From contig NAVB01000086.1 of NCBI GenBank assembly GCA_002179805.1, forward strand, positions 1 through 54,934: a stretch of DNA of 54,934 nucleotides, given 5' to 3'. The position numbers and the translations under genes were made by a program. A model generated the notes under the pieces. The model saw only the letters and a program-made list of their open reading frames with translations. It was not told the DNA's origin and did not search any database. This DNA comes from Acanthamoeba lenticulata. Its lineage: Eukaryota; Discosea; Longamoebia; Acanthamoebidae. Each line of letters opens with the position of its first letter. Positions within the stretch are counted from its first letter, which is position 1. Positions 46,401-54,934 of the stretch are shown here, one piece after another.

Positions 46401-48710
46401 GAGATCCACATCACGGGCGGGACGCGCCTCTACTTCAACCGGGAGGACAAGGCCTGGGTGCGCCGCGACGCTGGGAACCACTGCCTCAAGTCTGGCGCCG
46501 ACGTGCGCGACTTCATCGAGCAGCGCCAGAAGGAGCGCCGCCAGGTCAAGCGCGGCGAGAAGCGGCGCGTACCGGCTGATGACGTCAGCAGCCACCACCA
46601 TCTTGAGTCCGACTTGGCGACGTCGACAACGGTTTCCGACGAGACAGCCGCGGCCACGCCCGAGATGGACACCAACCGAGATGATGCTGACGTCAGCAGC
46701 GGCAACGGGCTTGGCCGACCGCGGCTGGAATTCCAAGCAGGGCTGCGGCGGCGGGCCCTGAGCAGCGGCGGGGGCGGCGCCGAGGCTCCTGCGCGGACGG
46801 CGCGAATTCCGAGGCTGGAGCCGCTGCGGCGGCCCGTCCACCGAGACGGCCGCGTGGCCCCCGTCTGGCTCCCGCCGGAGCTCCTGCACGAGCCCTTCGC
46901 AACGACGACGACGACGACCATCACCGACGCGGACGCGGACGAGGGCGAGGCCTCCGTCGCGTCGGCGAGCAAGAAGGTCAAGCGCGCCGCAGAGGAGGAG
47001 GAGGACGACGACGGCGCTGTTGTCGGCGTTGTGGAAAAGGACGACGATGATGGTGCTCGTGGTGATGGTGGTGACGATGATGACAACGACGAAGCGGCGA
47101 GTGACCGTCGACGCGATGCCGAGGACAAGAACGAAGAAGAGGCTCGCGGCGTTCAGGTCGACGCCCAGGCCCGGAGCCAGGCCGAGGCCGCGCCTGCAGA
47201 CACAGAAGCCAAGGCGCAAGGCGAGGTTGACGCCCAGACCGAGACTGAGCCTGAGGCCGTGGCTCGGGTCGGGGCCGAAGTCAACGCCACGACCGAGGGC
47301 GTGGAGGCTGAAGTCCAAGTCGACGCCAAGGCTGAGGCCAAGGTTGGAACCGAGGCTGACGCAGAGGTCGACCCCTGGGAGAGGGAGATGCAGGACCTGG
47401 AGCGGGATCTCGAGCAGCTGGCGGCCGAGACCAGCGAGCTCGTCGCGCTCTCATCGTCTTCATGGCCCATCGTCACCGCCGCCGCCAGGCTCGTCGACGA
47501 AAAGGACGACGACCACGACAACGACGATACGACGCCCGAAGGCGGGACTGCGGCCGGGGCGGTGACCGACGCTGTCGACCATGTCGACAACGATGGCGAC
47601 GGCCACGCCGACAATCAGGCCGAGGACAAGGACAACGCGCAGAGGCTCGACGACGCCTTAGCGTATGATGACGATTATCACAAACAGGCCTCGGACGCCC
47701 CGGCGGCCCGCCCATTGGTCCGTGACGGCGACGGTGTCGACAATAAGACGAGAAAGGACGATGAGGACGACGTCGACGAAGATGGCGAAGAGGAGCGTAT
47801 CTTGCTGTTCAGGCCGCCCGGCGCGGCAATGAAGCCTCGCCTGCCCGCCGCGGACCCAGATGTGTCGGCCACGACAACGACAACGACAACGACGACGAGC
47901 ATGTTGCCGCCCTTCACGTTTGCCGACTTTTCCACGTCCTTCTTCTCGGCCTTTAGCCTCTCGTCGTCATCGTCGTCTCCGTTATCGTCTTCGTCGACAT
48001 CACCTCTGATGTTCTCGCCTGTCACCGGCCGGCGCGTGCCGTCACCGTCCTCTGCCTCGACGGCGTCCTCCTCCTCCTTGCCTTCGTTGTCTTCATCATC
48101 ATCATCATCATCGTCGTCGTCGTCGTCATCATCGTCCTCCTCCAAGTCGTCGCCGTCTTCGCCGGCCTCGCGCTCGCTGGCGTCCTTCCTCCCTGCTCGC
48201 AGCGGGCGCTCGAGTTGTCCGCCGTCGCCATCGCCACCATCAACGTCAACAACAACAACAACATCGTCATCACCATTAGCGTCATCATTGTCGTCGCCAT
48301 CGTTCTTCAGAGCGGCGGCAGATGTGGGCGCGAGCAGCAATGGCCACGGCGGCAGCAACGGCGGCGGCAGCGGCAGCCAGGCCTCGCCCAGGGTGGGCAA
48401 GAACCGGCGGAAGAAGGAGCAGCTGCGGGCCAACAAGATGCGCCACCAACCAAGACAGCCGCTTGCGGATCGCGAGGCGAATGATGATGATGGCGCGAGG
48501 CATGAGGAGGCGAAGCCAATGAAGCAAGGGAACGACAACGATGAGGAAACAGTGGTAGGCTCAAGCTCGACGACGAGGACGGTGGAAGGCGAGCTGGAGC
48601 GCCTGGAACGCGAGCTCGAGGAGGATCGCCAACGGTTCGTGGCGCAGTTTGCGTCGTTCTTCACCGACCTCGTTGTGGCCCCGCCAGCCACCTCCGCCAG
48701 TGCCCCGTAG
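43494..48710 (+). CDS. Giant low-complexity protein with zinc-ribbon-like N-terminus and Schlafen AlbA_2 domain
   Basis: Three exons. ATG 43494 opens a Cys/His cluster: C12-x2-C15-x-C17-x10-C28-x2-C31-x-H33-x4-H38, likely a small zinc site. About 750 residues of Ala/Pro/Ser/Thr/Asp-rich sequence follow. A compact domain then begins with FKRYYIKGSYVPFL, crosses an intron (about 45892-45972) to EDFAHEFKDVARNKKEHYYA, LSAFLNSKDGGTLYFGIHDS and GQVIGVSITRDQLDALKNQI, and continues after a second intron (about 46210-46336) with RIEIVPVCNARG and LYVVEIHITGGTRLYF. This is the Schlafen AlbA_2 fold, used in nucleic-acid binding or tRNA cleavage in other families. A further acidic/Ser-rich tail of some 700 residues has long Ser runs near 48090-48140 and a final coiled coil (LERLERELEEDRQRFVAQFA). 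Total length is about 1,670 residues. Confidence 0.75.
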
Positions 48711-48853
48711 CTCGGAGTTGATGGCTTCATTTCTTTTTATTTTTTATTATCAAAAACTGAACAAAACGTTTTCGAATTTAAGGCACGAACACGTGCCTGA
48801 GTAACCACACTGTAAGGAAACAGTGGACTTTGGCAAAGTGCCCTTGTCCGAAG

Positions 48854-50560
48854 ATGTGGAGCGGACGAAAGCTCACGAGCCTGCTCGTTCTCGTAAGTCT
48901 GCCAATGTCTGTTGTGATCCTCTACGTGCTTAACTTTTCCATTGATTTTCGACCTCACGCTGTGGCACCTCAAGAAGACACCTCCTTTTTTTCTTTTCTG
49001 GCATACAAGGGTTCCTCTTCCTCCATGACATGGCCGGCGTTGGCGTTTCCGTGGTGCCACCGGCCATCACCGCCAGCCAACGAGACATTCTTTATCATCT
49101 CTGCTGGACAAGACCACCGCCGCTTGTCCTTTGTCCACAACGGCATCGTGCCACCGGCTCTGCTGTTGAGCCAAGAGTCGCTGGCCTTTGCCGACCTGAT
49201 CGAGCAGGCCGTCGTCGACGCAAGGAACCTGAAGCAGCCGCCACCCACCGTCGTGATCGTGCAGATCCACATGGCCGTCAGGCGCGAGTTCCTCCTTCCG
49301 CCCGGGAGGGACAAGGCGGAGCCCGAGGACGACTTCCACCCGCGCCCTGACCTCTTTTCCACTGTCGAGCTGTCCGTGGCGCACGGAGACCACGACGCTT
49401 CGACGACGACGACGACGACAACAAAAAGGACGCTGCCGGCCCGCTCTTGCGTGCCCATCATCCCCATCCGCACCCACTGGCGCATGAAATTCGAACACAT
49501 CCCCTACCAAGACCTGGTCGCGCGTTGCGCATTCGTCCTCGACGACGAGGCTGAGCTCGCACCGTTCCTTGATGAGACCGGCGACAAGGCGCGCAAAGGG
49601 GCGTGGCTCGTGGTGCATGCGGCCAACGCGACGGCGCGCCTGCCGCTGGCCCACGTGTTCCACTTCCCGCGGGCGCGGCCCCTGCTGGCCCCCGCTCAGG
49701 TGACGCGCCCTGCCGAGGGCTTCCCGTCAGCGCCATGGCGGCTTGCCCGGCAGCTCGCGTTGCAGCGTGGCTTGCTTCATCAAGAAGAGAACAACGGCAA
49801 CGACGACAAAAAAGAGAGAAAGAGTACACGTGTAGCGGCAGTCTGCACGAAAAAGTTCTCGTGGAGCCATGACGACGTGCTGTGGCTTCTGTGGACGCTC
49901 GACATTGTGGGCGTAGACCACGTCATCCTGGGCATTGTCTCGGCCCAGCTCAAGCTGGCCACCGTGCGCGCCTCAATGGCAGGACACCCGGGCCTGTCCG
50001 AGCGGGTGACGCTGGTCGACGTGCAGATCCCGCCTAACCAGACCTACTCCTACCTCCTCCAGTCCACGACGTGGGACCTCTTCATGCGCTGGCAGGCCGA
50101 CTTTGACTTTGCCTTTTTGCTGGACACCGACGAGTTTGTTGAGTTGTTTGACGCCTCGTCGTCAACACGGCTTGACGTGAAGCGCTTCATCGAGCTCAAC
50201 CGCGCCCAGATTGAGGCCAGCGGCAGCGTCTACTTTCAGCGGAAACGCCTACTGCGCAGTCTCGCTCATGACCGAAACGAGCCCCTGCTCTTCCCTCTGC
50301 TCAACGAGTCGCTTCTACACGGCGGCCACATGCTCGCGAAGCTCCCTACCGAAAAGCACGGCAAGTCGCTGTTCTGGTTCCCGGCCGCTGTGCTGCCCTA
50401 CCTCCACTACAACTTCTACTCGTCTCTCCGCTGGTGGCCCCCGGCCGACGCTCACATGCTCCACGTGCGAATCGGCAACCGGACATCCACGACCGAGCTC
50501 ACCCACGTGCTTGACCAGTGGCGAGCCGTGGAGCAGAGCAACAATAAAGGTGACGGCTAA
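48854..50560 (+). CDS. Type II membrane glycosyltransferase, GT92 (DUF23)-like
   Basis: Single exon of about 568 residues. ATG 48854 gives a short cytoplasmic tail (MWSGRKL) and a signal-anchor (TSLLVLVSLPMSVVILYVLN), as in Golgi enzymes. The C-terminal half has the GT92-like order: KFSWSHDDVLWLLWTLDIVG, VDHVILGIVSAQLK, VTLVDVQIPPNQTYSYLLQS, WQADFDFAFLLDTDEFVELF (DxD metal site DTD), KRFIELNRAQIEASGSVYFQ, LPYLHYNFYSSLRWW and AHMLHVRIGNRTS. It should transfer a sugar from a nucleotide donor onto a glycan or protein in the Golgi. Donor and acceptor are unknown. A Thr run (about 49400) comes from ACG repeats. The family assignment rests on the DTDEF block and flanking order and is moderately secure. 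Confidence 0.75.
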   Translation: MWSGRKLTSLLVLVSLPMSVVILYVLNFSIDFRPHAVAPQEDTSFFSFLAYKGSSSSMTWPALAFPWCHRPSPPANETFFIISAGQDHRRLSFVHNGIVPPALLLSQESLAFADLIEQAVVDARNLKQPPPTVVIVQIHMAVRREFLLPPGRDKAEPEDDFHPRPDLFSTVELSVAHGDHDASTTTTTTTKRTLPARSCVPIIPIRTHWRMKFEHIPYQDLVARCAFVLDDEAELAPFLDETGDKARKGAWLVVHAANATARLPLAHVFHFPRARPLLAPAQVTRPAEGFPSAPWRLARQLALQRGLLHQEENNGNDDKKERKSTRVAAVCTKKFSWSHDDVLWLLWTLDIVGVDHVILGIVSAQLKLATVRASMAGHPGLSERVTLVDVQIPPNQTYSYLLQSTTWDLFMRWQADFDFAFLLDTDEFVELFDASSSTRLDVKRFIELNRAQIEASGSVYFQRKRLLRSLAHDRNEPLLFPLLNESLLHGGHMLAKLPTEKHGKSLFWFPAAVLPYLHYNFYSSLRWWPPADAHMLHVRIGNRTSTTELTHVLDQWRAVEQSNNKGDG

Positions 50561-50750
50561 CGTACCCCAAAAAAAGAAAGAAAAAGTGGAAAATGGTACA
50601 GAAAAAAAAGAAAATCGAGGTGGGGAAAAGGAAACTGGCAGACGGACGTGAAAGGGCAGTCCCAGATTCTCAGTTAGTGAAGGCTCCTCTGTCTGCTTCA
50701 AGGTACGCCAGTAGCAACAGCTAAAATATACCCTCCAGCTAAACTGTGAA

Positions 50751-51755
50751 ATGCCTTACAGGGGCGTCCTGAAAATGAGGGTTTCAGCTTTGATTGTGGC
50801 GATCTTGCTGGTCCTCTGCAATGACTTTTTGCAATCTCAGGCGTTGGACTTTTGTACCTTCACTGACCCCGTCACCAACAAGAGGTATGACCTGACGGGA
50901 CTGGCCAAACAGTTTGAAAAGACCGCGGCAGCTACCGACGTGGGTAAGTTGAACACAACCGCCTTTTGTCCCCCGTTCTCAGTTCACTAAAGCGGTGGCC
51001 CATGCAGACCCTGGCGGTTACACCTATTACCACTCGCCCTGTCAAACGGTTCAGGGGCAGCCCAAATGCGACACTTCCCCTGGTCAGGTTTCGGTATGCC
51101 AACAGAGCGTTACCGACGACTACGTTGTTGCAGAGAAGGACAAGGGCAAGATTTTACCTCGTACGCAGGCGCACCCCTCCCCAACAACTGGGTTGCAGGT
51201 GACTGACATGTTCCATTGCAACCAAACTATCAAGTGCCTTCTGGTTATGATGGCTTTAAGGTAACCTTTTCGCCAACGAAAGACAATCGTGGGGGCAACA
51301 TCAGTTTCGTCTGCGACAAAAACGCTGGTGTCGGCAAGTTCAAGTGGACCAGCGTCCCCATGACCGGAAGCAGTCCTCCCTTCTGGTACATCTTCGAGTG
51401 GCAGACTGCGTACGCCTGCCCTGTAACCGGAGGAGGCTCTGGCCAAGGCAGCGCTGGCGGCCTCTCTGGTGGCTGGATCTTCATCATCTGGTACTTGACC
51501 TTTACCAAGCTTATGTTCCACACTTTTCTCTTCCATTCTAACGTCAATATGTTGCTGTTCAGCCTTGTGTGCGTCACTGTCGTGTACTTCTCGGTTGGTT
51601 TGGTCGTCCAGAAGTACTACTTCAAACGGGAGGGGATTGAGCTGATTCCCAACAGCTACTTCTGGGTCCTGCTGCCTGGCCTGGTCAAGGATGGCCACGT
51701 CTACATCTACCACTCGGTTCGCAGGCTCTTCGGCCGAGGCTACGAGCAGGTCTGA
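50751..51755 (+). CDS. Type I membrane protein with MRH (mannose-6-phosphate receptor homology) domain, Atg27-like
   Basis: Three exons. The signal peptide is best from the internal Met at 50775 (MRVSALIVAILLVLCNDFL); the ATG at 50751 is in frame. The luminal part has DFCTFTDPVTNKRYDLTGLA, then (after an intron at about 50943-51007, phase 1) YTYYHSPCQTVQGQPKCDTS and VSVCQQS. A further exon carries PSGYDGFKVTFSPTKDNRGG, ISFVCDKNAGVGKF and FEWQTAYACP, whose Glu, aromatic and Cys positions fit the MRH fold. A Gly-rich linker precedes the membrane helices GWIFIIWYLTFTKLMFHTFL and MLLFSLVCVTVVYFSVGLVV, then a short tail ending FGRGYEQV. Relatives are Atg27 and the cation-dependent mannose-6-phosphate receptor, which cycle between Golgi and endosomes. 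The middle splice (near 51165 to 51238) is my best guess. Confidence 0.7.
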
Positions 51756-51880
51756 AAATGACGCCGCCGGCCTTGCTTGTATGAACCTCAACAAGCAACA
51801 CTATCTCCTGCAAAAGTTGGACGAACGGCAACCGCCAATAAACATGTTGTGGCAAAGAAGCGTTCCAGTCCATGAACAAC

Positions 51881-53674
51881 TCACAGGCGCGCCGCAAGGC
51901 GATGCACTGACGAGTCGTTGTCCCACACGACCACGTTGCGTTCCCGTCGGACCCGCACGCCGTCGCGGTCGCGGTCGTTGTTGTCGTTGTTGTTGGTCAG
52001 CGCCAGCGCGCGAGCCCAAGTCTCGCGGCCGCCCTCGATGCGCGCGAGGACGTGGACGTCAAAGGCGCGTCGCTCGGCCTCCGTCAGCGCGCGGTAGCAG
52101 TCCAGCGGGCGTTGGAACATCCACACCGTGTAGGGATACACCTGGCGCCGCTCGGCGGCACCGCCCAGGCGGAACGTGTGCCACCCGATCGCGCGCGGGA
52201 TCGGCTTCTGGACCGCCTCGCCCTGTTGTTGTTGCTTCTGGCGAAAGGCCTTGAGGGCGGCCACGGTGTCGAAAAAGACTGGAAAGTGCTCGGCCCACAT
52301 GCGGGCGAGGATGGGCAGCAGGGTCTCGGGCACGGCGTCGTTGGGCAGGAAGTCGCCGACATCAGAACGGTCGTCATTGTCCTGCCGAAAGTGCATCCGC
52401 TCGATCCAGCGGACGACGTGGGGCGCGCGGGCCCGCAGCAGCCGTCCCGGGTAGGGATCTCGCGAGATGTGTGCGTAGAGCGGCCCCATCAGCCCAAAGT
52501 CGCCTGCTCCATGGAAAATATAAATAAAAAATAATATAAACAATCATAAATCACAATAATCAAATAAATAAAGAATATAATTGTAAAAGAAAAATGTATG
52601 AAGCAGGAAAGGGACCGATGGAAGGCTTGCCGCCCAGGAGGAACAGGTGCTGGGCAAAGTGGCGGTCGAGGTGGCCCAGGAGCTCCTCAAACCAGGCCTA
52701 TGGATGGGTCCCATATGTCGCCCCCACCATCGTCATCATCACCATTGGAAGCACTTGTCTTGGGGGGGGGGGACGAGAGCAAGCACCTCGATGGCGGGCT
52801 TGGTCTTGGCGGTGATGCCCAGGAAGGGCAGAAAGCCGGCGAACTTGGCGGCCACCTTCTTGCCACGCTCGTACTGGCCAGCCATTCGATGACGACATCA
52901 GTATGGCATGGACCGGCGTGGTTGAGGACAAAGCGAGGAGCATACCTGCGCCTCGGGCGTGGCGTCGGGCAGGTTCATGCGCCCAAACTCGCGGTAGATA
53001 AAGTCGATGTTCTCGGGGAAGCTCCACCGGTAGTGCATCGCCGGCAGCACGAGCCACTCGTCGGCGTAGACCTGCAGAACAGCCACCATCCTCATCCTCA
53101 TCCTCATCACACACATCAATAACAACAACCGCGGTTGGGAGCCCGACCTCGAACAGGAGGGAGACGAGGCGCTGGCAGGGCGTCGCGGGGTAGACCGAGT
53201 TGGCCGGGAACCTGCGGGTCCAAGGGTCAATCTCCCAACCGGGAGATCTTGGTACACACACACATATGGGGTACCGACGCTCCAGGAAGTCGATGATGTC
53301 GGTGGTGTCCTGGATTGCGGTCTCTCCGTCCGGCGTGAGGAGCACGGGCACCTGGCCACAGCACCCGGGACGCGCCCCAGTTTGTTCGGATGTGCTGCGC
53401 AGGGGGGGGGGGCAACAACATACGAAGCGCACGCCGGTCTTGGGGATGATCGTCGTGCGGAAGACCTTGGTGCACATCACACACGTATGCACGCACGCAC
53501 AAGCAGCTGCGTCACACGGCAATGCTGCACTTTGCGGTTTTTGTAGAGGGGGGGGGACGTGTGGCACACCTCCTCACTGGCTACGACCTCTGTAAATGGG
53601 ATGCGCTTGTAGCGCAGATACGCTCTCGCCTTGCCCGTGTAGAGCGACACCTCAGCACCCAACAGTTGATACAT
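51881..53674 (-). CDS. Glutathione S-transferase-fold protein
   Basis: About eight exons. ATG 53674: MYQLLGAEVSLYTGKARAYL, RYKRIPFTEV form the first half of a thioredoxin-like GST N-domain. KVFRTTIIPKTG, QVPVLLTPDGETAIQDTTDI and IDFLERRYP complete it; the cis-Pro (VPVL) and the Asp/Thr glutathione-type site (IQDTTDI) are present. The C-domain begins PATPCQRLVSLLFEV and includes WFEELLGHLDRHFAQHLFLL, GGKPSIGAGDFGLMGPLYAH and RAPHVVRWIERM. An extra C-terminal part of about 110 residues (IPRAIGWHTFRLGGAAERRQ, TVWMFQRPLDCYRAL) is not typical of classical GSTs. Unusual GSTs with longer C-termini occur in bacteria and protists. No catalytic Ser/Tyr/Cys is obvious, so substrate and activity are unknown. 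Several introns carry long C runs on the sense strand. Confidence 0.75.
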
Positions 53675-53753
53675 CTTGCTCTAATCTTTGTTCTTTTTTT
53701 TGTTTTTTTTTAATTTTGTATTTTCAACAAAAATAAATAAAATAAAAATTGCT

Positions 53754-54934
53754 TCACTGGTTGGCGCGGAGGTTGACCCACACGGGCGAGGCAGACGAAG
53801 AGGCAGCCCGATGCAGCTGCGCGTTCTCGTAGCCGTTGGCCGGCACGCCAAAGACCAGGTTGCCCGCCCCACCGGCGGGGCACACCACGTCCACGCCCCA
53901 CGCCGTCGCCGTCGTGCTGTGAATGGTTCACGTACACGACGCACACACACCACAGAGAAAGAGGTCAACACGCGCGTCCCCACGACGTGTCGTGGCCGCC
54001 CTCGTGGCGTACCTGAGGGCAAAGGTGCGCGTGACGGGGTCGATGCAGGCCGAGCGCAGCGGCGTCGCGCAGTCGAGGGTGGCCCAACGGCCGTTGGGCT
54101 GCAGCGCCGTGCATCCGCCGCTCGTCGTCGATGGTTGGTCTGCAGACCATTCCGGATGATGGAGGATGAGTGACGTCAGCAGCCTGGTTCGATTCTGACG
54201 TCAGCCGCCCCCTTACGCGTACCCTTGTCCCAGCTCCACACAAAGCCCTCGGCCAGGGGCGGGCTGAGTTGGTCCACACAGGCAAAGTTGACGGCGCAGC
54301 GGGCCTCCTGGAGCAGGTCCTCGGGCATCATCATCTGGTCCACGTAGCCCCTCTGCGCGGGGACAAGAGACGAGAGGCTCAGGAAATTCGCCGAGGAAAA
54401 GACGAGGAAAAAGGCGTACGTAGAAGGGCCCGTAGGCCAGCGACTCGCCCAGCACGCGGGCGACGCCGCCGTCGCGCAGCGGCGTGTGGCGCACAGTGCA
54501 GTTGGGGAAGGGCCCGAACGGGAACGGCCCGAACTCGCGCCACAGGTCGGCCCGCGCGAACAGGACCTCGCGCATGACCGCCCCGTAGTCGGTCCTGCTC
54601 ACAAACATGACTGTCGCTCACGGGATGAGTCACCTTTGGGGCCAAGTGGGAGGGGAGGTGGGGCGGCGCACGGCGTTTCCCGGCGGCGTTGAGCTGGCGG
54701 GCCGAGGGCCACGCGTTGGGGAAGAGGCGCTGCTTGTCGGCCGGCGTGAACACGGCGTCCCCAAAGTGGTGGGCGATGCCCTGCAGCACCAGCGCCACCT
54801 TGGACCAGCCTGTGTGCATCACGCGTGGATTTCATCAGCCAACCGATCACAATTAAAATACTTAAAATACATTAAAATACATCAAAATGAAATAAAATAC
54901 ATTAAAATAATGTTCATTATTAAATTGTTTTTTT
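53754..54934 (-). CDS. PI-PLC-like phosphodiesterase, 3' part (runs off the window)
   Basis: Partial gene; its 5' end lies beyond the right edge. From the acceptor at about 54810 the exons read GWSKVALVLQGIAHHFGDAV, FTPADKQRLFPNAWPSARQL, RTDYGAVMREVLFARADLWR, LGESLAYGPFY, GYVDQMMMPEDLLQEARCAV, LAEGFVWSWDKG, TALQPNGRWATLDCATPLRS and VWVNLRANQ with stop at 53754-53756. The order (FTPADK, a NAAGKR strand, then the SRTDYG strand, a Trp-rich SW(D)KG turn and a C-terminal C-type-lectin-like Cys/Trp module) resembles a family of PI-specific phospholipase C-like proteins. The catalytic histidine region is not in the window. Activity is therefore unproven. The assignment is from memory of the fold pattern only. 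Confidence 0.5.

Noticed and set aside
45501..47318. 605-codon minus-strand frame
   Set aside because: Overlaps introns and exons of the AlbA_2 gene with no recognisable domain; it mirrors acidic/Ala repeats.
47678..48730. 350-codon minus-strand frame with Asp runs
   Set aside because: It mirrors the poly-Ser region of the plus-strand gene; Asp runs arise from antisense of TCA/TCG repeats.

Overview
This is a gene-dense stretch of a nuclear eukaryotic genome. Coding exons are GC-rich, many genes are interrupted by short introns (mostly about 60-150 bases, AT-rich or T-rich, often starting gtacg, gtgcg or gtgag), spacers are only a few hundred bases, and a nuclear-type tRNA-Gly gene is present. 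The gene mix (an ABCG half-transporter, a secreted sedolisin, F-box/ankyrin-like WL...GCPWD repeat proteins, an LRR receptor, and very long Ser/Ala/Pro/Thr-rich proteins) fits a free-living amoebozoan such as Acanthamoeba. That assignment is inference from style; no sequence search was run.

Layout. 0.1-7.4 kb: a PH/coiled-coil protein (-), a BCS1-like AAA ATPase whose P-loop segment is missing (+), a fused uridine kinase/UPRT (-), a rhomboid-like protease (+), and a small ORF interrupted by TGA. 7.5-13.9 kb: an LRR/Cys-rich/multi-pass receptor-like protein (-), then a divergent pair of secreted proteins, a beta-helix protein (-) and a 119-residue protein (+), that share a short W/L/L/C helical module across a CCAAT-rich spacer. 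14.1-18.1 kb: two tail-to-tail paralogous F-box-like genes. 18.3-25.2 kb: an ABCG transporter (-), tRNA-Gly(GCC) (-), an NDUFA8-like complex I subunit (+) and a PIF1 helicase (+). 25.4-26.3 kb: a frameshifted copy of the F-box/ankyrin-like gene found intact at 39.8 kb. 26.4-34.9 kb: a giant DEP-DUF547 protein (-) and a sedolisin/tripeptidyl-peptidase (-). 35.2-41.6 kb: a PH-patatin phospholipase (+) and the intact F-box/ankyrin-like gene (+). 41.8-54.9 kb: Dim1 rRNA dimethylase (-), a giant protein with a Schlafen AlbA_2 domain (+), a GT92-like glycosyltransferase (+), an MRH-domain membrane protein (+), a GST-fold protein (-) and a partial PI-PLC-like protein (-) running off the right edge.

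The genes are mostly unrelated housekeeping and accessory loci, not a pathway cluster. The exceptions are the divergent secreted pair at 11.8-13.9 kb, which probably shares a promoter and certainly shares a repeat module, and the two duplications (the inverted F-box pair and the dispersed F-box/ankyrin pair), which record local gene birth and death. The most novel observations are the 24-residue W-x6-L-x2-L-x3-C module, the inverted F-box pair with conserved intron phases but three intron presence/absence differences, and GC-AG introns, one of which aligns with a GT-AG intron in its paralogue.
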